Shown piece after piece: positions 17,277-26,706 of a stretch of DNA of 64,000 nt. Under the pieces are notes generated by a model. That model was given only the letters and a program-made list of their open reading frames with translations, did no database searches and was not told the DNA's origin. A program made the translations under genes and the position numbers. The stretch covers positions 2,376,822 to 2,440,821 of the forward strand of contig JAOSKU010000001.1 of assembly GCA_027493445.1 (NCBI GenBank), written 5' to 3'. Origin of the DNA: Thermoleophilia bacterium (lineage in GTDB: Bacteria > Actinomycetota > Thermoleophilia > RBG-16-64-13). The number at the start of each line of letters is the position of its first letter. Position 1 is the first letter of the stretch.

Positions 17277-17294
17277 GAGGCGGCTCGCCGCCTC
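17277..17294 (-). terminator. Hairpin at the 3' end of the flavin-fold protein gene
   Basis: The perfect palindrome GAGGCGGC TC GCCGCCTC overlaps the stop codon of the minus-strand gene in a convergent intergenic region. There is no clear T tract, so terminator function is tentative. Confidence 0.35.
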
Positions 17295-17871
17295 AGCAGC
17301 CCAGCTCGAGCACTTCGCGGCCGAAGAGGCCGCTGCGATTGTCGGTGAAGGCCGCCCGAACTGGGGTCACCCGGAAGACGTCGATGCCACGCACGATGGC
17401 GGCCAGCCGGGGCTCGGCCATCATCTCCCGCACGAAGGGGAAACGGGCTACATACACGGCCAGGGCCGCCGCTCGTTCGAGACCAGACAGCACGGTCGCC
17501 TCACCCCACAGCTGGACCCCCTGGATATCGCGCCAGGCCTGGAACTCCTCGGCCACGGTCACGGCCACCGGGCTTCCCGCCCGGATGTGCACGCCATGAA
17601 GGCTCGTCCGTTTGCTCAGGAAGATCAAGCGGAGGCGGTCGTCGGCCGCGTAGAAGACAGTGGCGGCGTGGGGAACCAGTCCGACAGCAGCGCCTGTGCG
17701 GCCCCAGTCCGGTCCCGGGGAGCCGGGGGGTTCCACGTCGACCTCCCACGGCCGGCCGTATGTGGCCACGGTCATCGTGTGATGTGCTCTGACGTAGCTC
17801 TCGATGCGCCGGCGCAGTTGGGCCCCCTCTCCCGACCGCGGCGATCCTCCGGTGCCGCCGGCACCACCCAC
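17293..17871 (-). CDS. Pyridoxamine 5'-phosphate oxidase-related flavin-binding protein
   Basis: A 192-residue protein with the split beta-barrel pattern of the PNPOx-like family: HHTMTVATYGRPWEVDV, TVFYAADDRLRLIFLSKRTSLHGVHIRAGSPVAVTV and GVQLWGEATVL. Members bind FMN, F420 or heme and act as small oxidoreductases or cofactor carriers. The sequence does not tell which. The gene starts 2 nt after the ubiX stop, so the two are probably cotranscribed. Confidence 0.8.
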   Translation of the reverse strand: MGGAGGTGGSPRSGEGAQLRRRIESYVRAHHTMTVATYGRPWEVDVEPPGSPGPDWGRTGAAVGLVPHAATVFYAADDRLRLIFLSKRTSLHGVHIRAGSPVAVTVAEEFQAWRDIQGVQLWGEATVLSGLERAAALAVYVARFPFVREMMAEPRLAAIVRGIDVFRVTPVRAAFTDNRSGLFGREVLELGC

Positions 17872-17873
17872 GG

Positions 17874-18464
17874 CTACTCCTCCTCGCGGAGCAGGACCCT
17901 CAGCTTGGAGCCCTCCCAGCGGCGGAAGAGATCGTGCTCGACGCCAAAGAGGTCGAGCACCTTGCCCACCGTCTGGTCCACGAGGTCTTCGATTGTCTGC
18001 GGCCGGTGGTAGAAGCTGGGCACCGGTGGAAGGACGATGGCGCCCATCTCGGTGACCGCGGTCATGAGACGGAGGTGGCCCAAGTGGAGCGGAGTCTCCC
18101 GCGTCACCAGCACCAGCCGGCGCCGCTCCTTCAAGACTACATCCGCGGCCCGGGCCAGCAGTGAGTCGCCGTAGCTGTGGGCGATAGCAGAGAGGGACTT
18201 CATGGAGCAGGGAGCAACGATCATACCGTCGGTAAGGAAGGAGCCAGAGGCGATGGGGGCACCGATGTCGCGGTTGTCGTGCAGCACCGCGGCCAGCTCA
18301 CCGATCTCGGACGCGCGCCATACCGTCTCCAGCTCCGCTACCCGCCGCGCGGCTTCGGACATCACCAGATGAGTCTCCACGCCGGCCTGCCGTAAGACCT
18401 CGAGAATCCTCACCCCGTACACCGTGCCCGAGGCGCCACTCATGCCCACGACCAGCCGCTTCAT
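17874..18464 (-). CDS. ubiX: UbiX-like flavin prenyltransferase
   Basis: About 196 residues. It has the flavodoxin-like UbiX N-terminus MKRLVVGMSGASGTVYGVRILEVL, the APIASGSFLTDGMIVAPCSMKSLSAIAHSYGDSLLARAADVVLKERRRLVLVTRETPLHLGHLRLM core, and the PPVPSFYHRPQTIEDLVDQTVGKVLDLFGV end. UbiX prenylates FMN to make the cofactor of UbiD-type (de)carboxylases, many of which act on aromatic acids in anaerobes. No UbiD partner is in the window. The ATG at 18464 is chosen over the slightly longer frame because the family starts at MKRLVVGxSGASG. Confidence 0.93.
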   Translation of the reverse strand: MKRLVVGMSGASGTVYGVRILEVLRQAGVETHLVMSEAARRVAELETVWRASEIGELAAVLHDNRDIGAPIASGSFLTDGMIVAPCSMKSLSAIAHSYGDSLLARAADVVLKERRRLVLVTRETPLHLGHLRLMTAVTEMGAIVLPPVPSFYHRPQTIEDLVDQTVGKVLDLFGVEHDLFRRWEGSKLRVLLREEE

Positions 18465-18530
18465 AGTCCTGCCACCTCCCACGCGTCGGACGACACCCTA
18501 CGGCGCTGCCTGCAGCTCGACACAGTCTAA

Positions 18531-18615
18531 CGCGTGCTCGCGCACGGTGCACTGTCTGCTTCGCAGAAAGTGCGAGGGGCGGCGCGCGGTGAGATCACCG
18601 CCCGCCGCCCCTCGC
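18531..18615. other. Three tandem hairpins in the ubiX-iorA divergent region
   Basis: Three consecutive inverted repeats: CGTGC TCGC GCACG (18533-18546), a 10-bp stem with one mismatch around TTC (18549-18573), and a 21-bp stem with one mismatch around GA (18572-18615). They lie in the roughly 600-nt gap between ubiX (minus) and iorA (plus). A short Gly-rich frame ends beside them on the minus strand (stop at 18632). This may be a structured leader, a terminator or an untranslated RNA. I recognise no known class. Confidence 0.5.
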
Positions 18616-18822
18616 AAGTCGGAGCGGGGTTCTACTGTCCAACCAGGCCGCCCCCCTGCGGGTAGCTGGACATACCGCCGTCTCCTGCGCCGCGTGCCAC
18701 ACCGCCCGTGCGGCATACCGCCATGGAAGACACGCGCATGACGATACCAGCTCCAACTCGGCCCCCCCGACCGAGCGATCGCCGGCGGCGGCGACTATGT
18801 TCCCCCGGAACAGCTCGATGAC

Positions 18823-18851
18823 TTGTTGGCTGGCCGGCCAAATAGTAGAAT
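18823..18851 (+). promoter_or_regulatory. iorAB promoter with overlapping TetR-type operator
   Basis: TTGTTG (18823-18828), a 17-bp spacer and TAGAAT (18846-18851) form a promoter. The operator-like TTGGCTGGCCGGCCAAATAG (18826-18845) fills the spacer, the usual place for a repressor to block RNA polymerase. The leader to the iorA ATG at 19070 is about 210 nt. Confidence 0.65.
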
Positions 18852-19069
18852 CGATCCGCACGGTGCCGGCAAAGCTCAGTCGTCGCCCGGGGAGCTATGA
18901 TAAGCCCCACCCGGAGTGGAAACAATCAAATCTACTCGGGCGGGACGAATCGCGCCGCCAGCGGGACACATGTGGGGACGAACGGTCGCCGGCCGGCCTT
19001 GAGATGCCCGCCAGACGAACGCGCCCGCAGTACACGCACGTACGCGGGCTACGAATTTCGGAGGAGATC

Positions 19070-20858
19070 ATGCGAGAGATCCTGTCCGGTAACGAGGCGA
19101 TCGCCCGCGGCGCCTGGGAGGCCGGAGTGCGCCTGGCGGCGGCCTATCCCGGCACGCCGAGCACCGAGATACTGGAGAACGTAGCCACCTACGACGGTGT
19201 CTACAGCGAGTGGTCCCCCAACGAAAAGGTGGCCCTGGAGGTCGGGCTGGGCGCGGCCATTGCCGGCGCCCGCGCCCTGGTGGCCATGAAGCACGTGGGT
19301 GTCAACGTGGCGGCTGACCCCCTCTTCACCGCGTCATACACGGGAATCAAAGGCGGTCTGGTCCTTGTGACAGCCGACGACCCCGCCCTTCACAGCTCGC
19401 AGAACGAGCAGGACAATCGCAACTACGCCACCTTCGCCAAGGTCCCCTTGCTCGAGCCCGCAGACAGCCAGGAGGCCAAGGACTTCATCAAGACCGCCTT
19501 CGACATCAGCGAGACCTTCGACACACCGGTCCTGTTCCGGACCACGACCCGCATCTCGCACTCCAAGAGCCTCGTGGACTTGGGAGAGCGCCCACAGCTG
19601 GAAGCGCTCACTACTCTGGAGAAGAACCCCCCCAAGTACACGATGCTCCCGGGCTACGCGAAGATCAAGCACCCGAAGGTGGAGTCACGCCTGGACCATC
19701 TGCGCGCGTACGCGGAGACCACGCCCCTCAATCGCATCGAGTTGGGCGACCCGCGCGTAGGAATCGTAGCTTCCGGGGTGGCCTACCAGTACGCCCGCGA
19801 GGCCTTCCCCGAGGCGAGCTTCCTCAAGCTGGGCATGACCTTCCCTCTGCCCCGCCGCCTGATCGAGGAGTTCCGAAGCAAAGTCGACAAGCTGTACGTA
19901 GTGGAGGAGCTCGACCCCTTCCTGGAGGAGCGGATCTACCTGATGGGCGTAACCGTCGATGGGGGCAAGAACCTGCTGCCCGTGTGCGGCGAGCTCGACC
20001 CCGGCCTGATCGCCTCCGCTCTTTCCGGTGACGGCGCCCCGGGCGCCTCCACCCAGCTGCTCGCGGCCTCGCGCCCGGCGGAGGAGGGACTGCCGCAGCG
20101 GCCGCCCACGCTCTGTCCCGGCTGCTCCCACAGGGGCATCTTTACGGTACTCAAGAAGCTGCGCGTCTTCGTGAGCGGCGACATCGGCTGCTATACCCTG
20201 GGAGCCCTTCCCCCTGGGCGCCATGCACGCCTGCGTCTGCATGGGAGCGGGCATCGGCATGGCTCACGGTATCGCCAAGGTCATGGAGGACAACGGCGAT
20301 ATCAAGAACAAGGCGGTGGCGGTCATCGGCGACTCCACCTTCTTCCACTCCGGGGTCACGGGCCTGATGGACACCATCTGGAACGGGGGGAACGCCCTCA
20401 CCCTCATCCTCGACAACCGGACGACGGGCATGACCGGCGGCCAGGAGAACCCCGGCAGCGGCCGCACCCTCGCCGGAGAACCGAGCGTCGAGGTGGACCC
20501 GGTGAAGCTGGTGGAGGCCTTGGGCGTCACGCGCGTCTCGCAGGTCGATCCGTACGACCTCAAGGATATCGAGCTGGTGATTCGCCGTGAGCTCGCCGCC
20601 GGTGAGCCCTCGGTAGTGATCGCGAAGGCGCCCTGCGTGCTGCGGTACAAAGTGCGTAGCGACCCCTGGACCATCGACGCCGAGCTCTGCACCGGCTGCA
20701 AGCGCTGCTTACAGGTGGGTTGCATTGCACTGAACCTGGCCGAGGAAGGCGAGGAGGTCAAGGTGGAGATCGACCCGACCCAGTGCAACGGCTGCGGCGT
20801 GTGCGCCCAGATGTGCAACTTCGACGCGATCGTGGCCCCGGCCACCGTGACCACCTAG
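19070..20858 (+). CDS. iorA: Indolepyruvate:ferredoxin oxidoreductase, alpha subunit, one frameshift
   Basis: About 595 residues after correcting the C5 run 20210-20214 (one C too many or two missing), which rejoins GCYTLGALP and LGAMHACVCMGAG. IorA oxidatively decarboxylates aryl pyruvates to aryl-acetyl-CoA with ThDP, reducing ferredoxin. Seen here are the pyrimidine-binding half (AAYPGTPSTEILE, EWSPNEKVALEVGLGAAIAG), LCPGCSHRG, the ThDP pyrophosphate motif (GDIGCYT and GDSTFFHSGVTGLMDTIWNGGN) and a C-terminal 2[4Fe-4S] domain (CTGCKRCLQVGC, CNGCGVCAQMC). The ATG follows GGAGGAG. It is cotranscribed with iorB and probably controlled by the TetR-type operator upstream. Confidence 0.93.
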
Positions 20859-20868
20859 GAGGCCGGCG

Positions 20869-21459
20869 ATGACCGAAGCGCTGAAGACCACCAATATCCT
20901 CCTGTCCGGCGTGGGGGGCCAGGGCGTCATCCTGGCGAGCTACGTTCTCAGTCAGGCGGCCATGGCCGAAGGCTTCGAGGTCAAGCAGAGTGAAGTCCAC
21001 GGCATGAGCCAGCGGGGTGGCAGCGTGGTCAGCCACTTGCGCTTCGGCAGCGCGGTCTGGTCTCCCCTGGTCAACATGGGAGCGGCGGACCTCCTGCTCT
21101 CGTTCGAGGCATTGGAGGCATTGCGCTACGTTCACTGGCTGCGGCCGGGAGGCCTGCTGGTCTACAACACTCTGCGCGTCAACCCCAGCACCGTGGCCGC
21201 CGGTCTGGCCACCTACCCGGAGGGCATCGCAGAGCGGATCAGCGCAGCCTGGGACCGGGTCCAGCCCGTCGAGGCCACCGATCTCGCGCTCCAGGCCGGC
21301 AATGCCAAGGCGGCCAACATGGTCATGCTGGGAGCGGTCTCACCCGCTCTGCCGTTCTCGGAAGCCACCTGGCAGACCATCATCGAGAAGGTGGTGCCCC
21401 CCAAGACGGTGGAGGCCAACATGCGGGCTTTCGGGCTGGGGAAGGCGACGGCGCGCTGA
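20869..21459 (+). CDS. iorB: Indolepyruvate:ferredoxin oxidoreductase, beta subunit
   Basis: A 196-residue gamma-domain subunit of the pyruvate-ferredoxin oxidoreductase superfamily: ILLSGVGGQGVILASYVL at the N-terminus, VKQSEVHGMSQRGGSVVSHLRFG and the LSFEALEALR segment. It completes the IorAB heterodimer that turns indole-, phenyl- or hydroxyphenyl-pyruvate into the matching acetyl-CoA. It starts 10 nt after iorA. Together with the aminotransferase at 28.4 kb and PaaK at 23.5 kb it outlines a route from aromatic amino acids or aryl acetates to aryl-acetyl-CoA. Confidence 0.95.
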   Translation: MTEALKTTNILLSGVGGQGVILASYVLSQAAMAEGFEVKQSEVHGMSQRGGSVVSHLRFGSAVWSPLVNMGAADLLLSFEALEALRYVHWLRPGGLLVYNTLRVNPSTVAAGLATYPEGIAERISAAWDRVQPVEATDLALQAGNAKAANMVMLGAVSPALPFSEATWQTIIEKVVPPKTVEANMRAFGLGKATAR

Positions 21460-21599
21460 GAAACGGGGGACGGTGGCGAGCGGGGTCCCCGCAGAAGAGC
21501 AACGGATTGATGGTCGTCGTCTTGTCTGACACGCAGAGATCACAAGCCCCGTCCCCTTCCGTTAGAATGCTTGTCAGGGAGGCCCGCGACGGCAGCGCG

Positions 21600-22337
21600 A
21601 TGGACTTCTGGAACCGATCCGGATCTCCACGCCCAGGAGATGCTCTGGTGGTTCAGCCACAACCAAGCAAGGAGCGGTCCACGGCCTGGCGCCGGAAACA
21701 GGTCGCCCAGGTCATCGTCCGCCTGGAACGCGAGTACCCCGATGCGCACATCGTTCTGCGGTACGGTAACGATTGGGAGCTGCTGGTGGCCGTGGTCCTC
21801 TCGGCCCAGTGCACCGATGTCACGGTCAACAAGGTCACGGCCGACCTCTTCAGCAAGTACCGTACTGTCGAAGACTACGCCGCCGCCGACCCGACCGAGT
21901 TCGAACAGGACATCAAACCGACCGGCTTCTTCCGCAACAAGACCAAGAACATCCTGGCGTCCGCCCAGCGGGTGCTGCACGAATACGGGGGCGATGTGCC
22001 GCGCAGCATGGCCGAGCTGGTCACCCTACCGGGTGTGGCCCGCAAGACGGCGAACATCGTGCTGGGCAACACGGACCCAGAGGCCTTCGCCGCCGACCCC
22101 GGCGCCGGCATCGCCGTCGACACGCATGTGTACCGCGTCAGCCAGCGGCTGGGGCTGGCCGCGGCCAATGACGCCGCCAAGACCGAGCGCGAGCTCATGG
22201 AAGTCGTGCCCCGCGGAAAGTGGACTTCGATCACCTACCTGCTCATCGAGCACGGCCGGGCGGTTTGCACGGCCCGCAAACCGCGCTGCGGAGAGTGCCT
22301 GCTCAACGACATCTGCCCGTCGGCCTTCGCCGTGTGA
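21600..22337 (+). CDS. nth: Endonuclease III
   Basis: About 245 residues. The DNA glycosylase/AP lyase shows the helix-hairpin-helix LVTLPGVARKTANIVL with the catalytic Lys, the catalytic Asp in AVDTHVYRVSQRLGL, and a C-terminal [4Fe-4S] motif CTARKPRCGECLLNDIC (C-x6-C-x2-C-x5-C). It removes oxidised pyrimidines in base excision repair. The frame is open from 21507, but family similarity begins near STAWRRKQVAQVIVRLE, so the true start may be later than the ATG at 21600. It separates iorAB from the 3-hydroxyacyl-CoA dehydrogenase and is probably an ordinary housekeeping gene. Confidence 0.92.
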   Translation: MDFWNRSGSPRPGDALVVQPQPSKERSTAWRRKQVAQVIVRLEREYPDAHIVLRYGNDWELLVAVVLSAQCTDVTVNKVTADLFSKYRTVEDYAAADPTEFEQDIKPTGFFRNKTKNILASAQRVLHEYGGDVPRSMAELVTLPGVARKTANIVLGNTDPEAFAADPGAGIAVDTHVYRVSQRLGLAAANDAAKTERELMEVVPRGKWTSITYLLIEHGRAVCTARKPRCGECLLNDICPSAFAV

Positions 22338-22417
22338 CGCTCGGGGGGAGGCTCTCCGCTCGGTCGTAGGCCGCCCGGACGGTTGCCGGAGACCCAGTTT
22401 CGCGCACGGGGGGCCGC

Positions 22418-22446
22418 TTGACCTCGTTCCCCGCGCCGGATACCAT
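22418..22446 (+). promoter_or_regulatory. Promoter of the 3-hydroxyacyl-CoA dehydrogenase/paaK operon
   Basis: TTGACC (22418-22423), a 17-bp spacer and TACCAT (22441-22446). The candidate operator at 22448-22467 lies just downstream, over the predicted start of transcription. Confidence 0.55.
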
Positions 22447-22447
22447 C

Positions 22448-22467
22448 TTGGCCGACCGGCCAGAATA
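22448..22467 (+). promoter_or_regulatory. Candidate TetR-type operator upstream of hbd-paaK
   Basis: TTGGCCGACCGGCCAGAATA is related to the pseudo-palindrome TTnnnTGGYCGRCCAnnnAA, with a CCGACCGGCCA core and TTGG at the left. It is the weakest fit on the right side but is placed directly after a promoter -10 element. Confidence 0.5.
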
Positions 22468-22552
22468 CGAGGCGCAGCCGCCCACCACCCACGACACCAC
22501 TGGAGGGAGAGGCCGCCACTGCGGAGACTGCCGTACCGCCCAGGGAGGGACC

Positions 22553-23422
22553 GTGAAGGCTGACGACGTGAAGGTCATCGGAGTTTGTGGCGCCGGGACC
22601 ATGGGAGCGGGGATCGCCCAGCAGGCCGCCATCAGCGGCTATGAGGTCACGGTCCTGGACGTCGACGACGCTGCCTGGACCCGCGGCCTCGGCATCATCA
22701 CCAAGGGCCTGGACCGCATGCTTGCCCGGGAGAAAATCACCCAGGGCCAGAAGGACGCCGTCCTGGCTCGCATCAGCTACACCACCGACGCCGCCGGCCT
22801 GGCCGTCGCGGATTACGTCATCGAGGCGGTTTTCGAGGAGTACGAGGTCAAGAAGGAGCTCTTCGGCCGGCTGGAGAGCTCCTGCCGGCCCGAGGTCGTC
22901 TTCGCCACGAATACCAGCTCCATCTCCATCACCGAGATCGCCGCCGCCACCGCGCGCCCCGACCGCGTCGTGGGCATGCACTTCTTCAACCCCGTACCCG
23001 TGATGAAGCTGGTGGAGGTCATCCCCGCTCTGCAGACCGCTCCCGAGACGGTGGAGCTGGCCACCGAGCTCACCGGGCGCCTAGGCAAGACCGCCGTTGC
23101 CTGCCAGGACACGCCGGGTTTCGTGGTGAACCGCATCCTCATACCCATGATGATCGACGCCGCCCGGGTATTCGAAGCGGGCGTGGCCAGCGCCGAGGAC
23201 ATCGACACCGCCATGAAGCTGGGTGCCAACCTGCCCATGGGCCCGCTGGAGCTCATGGACTTCACCGGCGTCGACATCGCCTATCATGTCGGGAACGTGC
23301 TCTACGAGTATACGAAGGAGCAGCGCTTCAGCCCGCCCACCATCATGCGCAAGATGATCAAGGCCGGGCACCTGGGGCGCAAGACCGGCAAGGGCTTCTA
23401 CGACTACGCCGGCAAAGCCTGA
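22553..23422 (+). CDS. hbd: 3-hydroxyacyl-CoA (3-hydroxybutyryl-CoA) dehydrogenase
   Basis: A 289-residue NAD-dependent dehydrogenase of normal family length. The Rossmann motif [17 protein letters not shown] is N-terminal, [13 protein letters not shown] and [18 protein letters not shown] carry the substrate-binding Ser and catalytic His, and the C-terminal domain holds [16 protein letters not shown] and [13 protein letters not shown]. It oxidises 3-hydroxyacyl-CoA to 3-ketoacyl-CoA. The GTG at 22553, preceded by AGGGAGGG, is chosen because the promoter and operator lie at 22418-22467, which rules out the longer frame. It shares its transcript with paaK. Confidence 0.93.
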   Translation: MKADDVKVIGVCGAGTMGAGIAQQAAISGYEVTVLDVDDAAWTRGLGIITKGLDRMLAREKITQGQKDAVLARISYTTDAAGLAVADYVIEAVFEEYEVKKELFGRLESSCRPEVVFATNTSSISITEIAAATARPDRVVGMHFFNPVPVMKLVEVIPALQTAPETVELATELTGRLGKTAVACQDTPGFVVNRILIPMMIDAARVFEAGVASAEDIDTAMKLGANLPMGPLELMDFTGVDIAYHVGNVLYEYTKEQRFSPPTIMRKMIKAGHLGRKTGKGFYDYAGKA

Positions 23423-23510
23423 GGCCCGCGCGCGACCCGACCGAGAGCCAGATTGCGGGCGGTCCGTCCGGCGACCGTCCGCGCAGCCACACCTACGAAG
23501 GGGGCATTCC

Positions 23511-24857
23511 ATGATCCGAGACGCCGCACACGAGTCCATGAAGCGCGGGGACCTCAAGAAGCTCCAGGGGGAGCGCCTGGTCGACCTGGTCGGGCGGGTG
23601 CACAGCGGCGTCCCCTTCTACCAGAAGCTCTTCGCAGAGTCGGGGGTGAGCCCAGCGGCGATCAAGGGTATCGACGATCTCAGCAAGCTCCCCTTCACCT
23701 ACAAGCGCGACCTGCGCGACACCTACCCCTTCGGCCTGTTCGCCGTGCCCATGCACGACATCGTGCGCATCCATGCTTCGTCCGGTACGACGGGCAAGCC
23801 CACCACCGTGGGCTACACCCGTGCGGACATCGACATGTGGGCCGAGATGATGGCCCGCACCTTCGCCGGAGCCGGGGTCACCGATGAGGACATCGTGCAG
23901 AACGCGTACGGCTATGGCCTCTTCACCGGTGGCTTGGGCGCTCATTATGGGGCCGAACGCCTGGGGGCGTCGGTGATCCCCATATCGGGAGGGAACACCC
24001 AGAAGCAGCTGATGCTCATGCAGGACTACAGATCGACCGTCCTCTGCTCCACTCCCAGCTTCGCCCTGTACATCCACGACGTGGCCACCGAGATGGGCAT
24101 CGACATGGCCGAACTTCCCCTGAGGGTAGGGGTCTTCGGAGCTGAGCCCTGGTCGGAGGGCATGCGCCGCGAGATCGAGCAGAAGCTGACCATCAAGGCC
24201 GTCGACATCTACGGCCTCTCCGAGATCATGGGCCCGGGCGTGTCGTTCGAGTGCGTCGAAGTCCAATCCGGCCTGCACGTCAACGAGGACAACTTCCTGG
24301 CCGAGATCATCAACCCGGACACCGGTGACCCCCTGAGCGACGGCGAGGTGGGCGAGCTGGTCATCACCACCCTGACCAAGCAGGGCATCCCGCTGGTGCG
24401 CTACCGAACCGGAGACATCACCCGGCTCAACGTCGAGCTCTGCGACTGCGGCCGGACCACGGCCCGCATGGACAGGGTGTCGGGACGTTCCGACGACATG
24501 CTTATCATCCGTGGCGTGAACGTCTTCCCGACCCAGGTGGAGTCCGTGCTGCTCATGTCCCCCGAAGTGGCCCCCCACTACCGCCTGGTCGTGGAGCGCA
24601 AGGGTTCCATGGACGTGCTCGAGGTGCAGGTGGAAATCGTACCCGAGCTCTACAAGGTGGCCAAAGAGGCCATCCTCTCGGCCGACGAGAAGACGGTCTT
24701 CACAGAGCACGACACCTTGATCGACCTGAAGAACACGATCAAGGCCAACATCAAGGACATCATCGGGGTCACCGTGGATGTTTCCTTCAAGGAGCCGGGC
24801 TCCATCGAGCGGAGCGAAGGCAAGAGCAAGCGGGTCATAGACAAGAGGAAGGACTAA
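23511..24857 (+). CDS. paaK: Phenylacetate-CoA ligase
   Basis: A 448-residue adenylate-forming enzyme of PaaK length. It has the N-terminal [14 protein letters not shown] and [16 protein letters not shown] segments, the P-loop [42 protein letters not shown], and [11 protein letters not shown] plus [15 protein letters not shown] typical of PaaK. It activates phenylacetate or related aryl acetates to CoA thioesters with ATP. An AAGGGGG ribosome-binding site precedes the ATG. It follows hbd in the same operon and complements IorAB, which makes aryl-acetyl-CoA from aryl pyruvates. Confidence 0.95.
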   Translation: MIRDAAHESMKRGDLKKLQGERLVDLVGRVHSGVPFYQKLFAESGVSPAAIKGIDDLSKLPFTYKRDLRDTYPFGLFAVPMHDIVRIHASSGTTGKPTTVGYTRADIDMWAEMMARTFAGAGVTDEDIVQNAYGYGLFTGGLGAHYGAERLGASVIPISGGNTQKQLMLMQDYRSTVLCSTPSFALYIHDVATEMGIDMAELPLRVGVFGAEPWSEGMRREIEQKLTIKAVDIYGLSEIMGPGVSFECVEVQSGLHVNEDNFLAEIINPDTGDPLSDGEVGELVITTLTKQGIPLVRYRTGDITRLNVELCDCGRTTARMDRVSGRSDDMLIIRGVNVFPTQVESVLLMSPEVAPHYRLVVERKGSMDVLEVQVEIVPELYKVAKEAILSADEKTVFTEHDTLIDLKNTIKANIKDIIGVTVDVSFKEPGSIERSEGKSKRVIDKRKD

Positions 24858-24993
24858 GAGAACACGCGCGGCGCGGTTCGAAAGGCCATCCCGTCGAGCG
24901 GCCGGCGGTCGTCCGGCGCTTCTGGCCGCAGGATAGTGCAGCCATGTGAGGCGAGGTCATGAGAAGATCTCCAATAAAAAGTTTCGCGCGGTG

Positions 24994-25030
24994 TTTACGC
25001 GAGGAATGTCACTAGGTTATCCTTGTGACA
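24994..25030 (+). promoter_or_regulatory. Promoter with inverted repeat, candidate small RNA
   Basis: TTTACG (24994-24999), a 17-bp spacer and TTATCC (25017-25022). The -10 is flanked by the inverted repeat TGTCAC (25007-25012) and GTGACA (25025-25030), a likely regulator-binding site. No coding frame follows closely. Confidence 0.5.
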
Positions 25031-25100
25031 GGTCGAGGCGCATGCCTCTTCCTCCGTTGCGACCCGCTCCTGTTGGGCCAGGGGCGGGTCGCCCTTTCCT
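25029..25100 (+). ncRNA. Candidate small RNA with exposed CCUCC and terminator
   Basis: Between the promoter and a strong terminator the transcript would be about 70 nt: a 5-bp hairpin GAGGC GCAT GCCTC (25035-25048), an unpaired TTCCTCC complementary to a Shine-Dalgarno sequence, and a 12-bp stem GCGACCCGCTCC/GGGGCGGGTCGC (25059-25092) followed by CCCTTTCCTCC. Promoter and terminator with no frame between them suggest a small RNA. The family is not recognised. Confidence 0.45.
25059..25100 (+). terminator. Intrinsic terminator of the candidate small RNA
   Basis: A 12-bp GC-rich stem with one G-T pair and a 10-nt loop, followed by a pyrimidine-rich CCCTTTCCTCC tract. Confidence 0.5.
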
Positions 25101-25271
25101 CCAGAGCCCTCGTGTAGGCAGCGCGCTTCCGCCATCCGCGGGTTGCCGGCGCGGAGAGGCCCATGCCGAACGGGTTCCGATTTTGCTATGCTAGCGGCAC
25201 GCCATGAGATCCACCGACGACCCTCGAAGTACAAGCGGACATAACGCGCTTCTCTCCAAGGACGCGACGCG

Positions 25272-26608
25272 ATGAGTGACGTCCTAGGCGTCGTCGCCGT
25301 GTTCTTCCTGGTCCTGCTCAACGCCTTCTTCGTCGCCGCCGAGTTCGCCATCGTCAAGGTGCGGAGCACCCGGGTCGCCGAGCTGGCCGCTGAGGGCAAG
25401 CGACGGGCCAAGGTAGCCGACAGCATCGTCGGTCACCTCGACGCCTACCTCTCGGCCACCCAGCTGGGCATCACCATGGCCAGCCTGGGTCTGGGCTGGG
25501 TGGGTGAGCCGGCTTTGTCGCATCTCATCGAAACCCCCTGAATCTCGTGGGGCTGAGCTCTCCCACCGCGCTGCACACGGGCTCGGCCATAGTCGCCTTC
25601 CTGATCATCACGTTCCTGCACATTGTGATCGGCGAGCTGGCGCCCAAGTCGCTGGCCATACAGCGCTCGGAGGGCACCGCGCTCTGGATCGCCTTCCCTC
25701 TGCGGGCCTTCTACGGCCTCTTCCTGCCGGTTATCTGGCTCTTTAACACGGCCGCCTTGGGTGTGCTCAAGATCTTCGGCATCGAGCCGGCCACCGACGC
25801 CCAGCTGGCCCACTCCGAAGCGGAGCTGCACATGATCATCGCCGCCAGCCAGGAGGGCGGGCACATCGACGAGGTTGAGCAGACAATCATGCGGCGGGCC
25901 CTCACGTTCGGCGAACGCGTGGTCGGCGGCATCATGGTGCCCCGTCCGGAGATGGCCGCTCTGCCCACCGACATGCTCATTCGCGACGCTTTGGCCGAGA
26001 TCACGGTGAGCAACCACACGCGCTATCCCGTCTACGAGGACGACATGGACGACACCATTGGATACGTCCATGTCAAAGAGCTCTACCGGGCCGACCCGAG
26101 CAAGCCGGTGCGGACCTTGCTCCGGCCCATAGGCTTCATATCGGAGACCGCCAGCATCGAGGTGGCCCTGGTGCGCTTCCAGAGCACCCGCACTCCCCTG
26201 GCCATCGTGGTCGACGAGCATGGGGGCACGGCCGGCCTTGTCACCATCCAGGACGTCATCGAAGAGCTGATTGGCGAGGTGCAGGATGAGTTCGATCGGG
26301 ACGCTCCGCTGGTCCAGCCCCTCGACGGGGGCGGCTACTCGGTGGACGGCGGCGCCCGATTGGATTACCTCGAGGAGACGTTAGGCCTGCACCTGCCTGA
26401 AGGGGGCTTCCCAACACTGGGCGGCCGCGTCTTCGAGCAGCTTCAACGTAGGCCGCGCGTCGGAGACGAGGTGAGCGTGGGGAACTACCAGGCCCACATC
26501 CTCGAAGTGGACGGCCTACGGATTACCCGTGTGCTCATGCTCCCCGTTGAGGAGGAATCGCGGACTGACGGCGAACACGTCGTGCCTTCCGCCGACGGCG
26601 AGCGCTGA
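25272..26608 (+). CDS. CNNM/CorC-type membrane protein with CBS domains, one frameshift
   Basis: About 445 residues once one C is restored in the C5 run 25534-25538, which turns IETP-stop into IETPLNLVGLSS. The N-terminal CNNM (DUF21) membrane domain begins VVAVFFLVLLNAFFVAAEFAIVKVRSTRV and includes FLHIVIGELAPKSLAIQRSE. A CBS pair follows (MVPRPEMAALPTD, and RTPLAIVVDEHGGTAGLVTIQDVIEELIGEVQDEFD), and the C-terminal CorC_HlyC domain ends the protein. Members are implicated in Mg2+/Co2+ efflux or homeostasis. No operon partner is obvious. Confidence 0.9.
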
Positions 26609-26706
26609 ACCGGCTTCAGCGCACACACAAGTCCAGCAAGGGGGCGCGCCCGGGCCGGCGCGAGAGAGCCCACTGGGCCATTCCGGGACGACAGCCCGCG
26701 GGCCGG

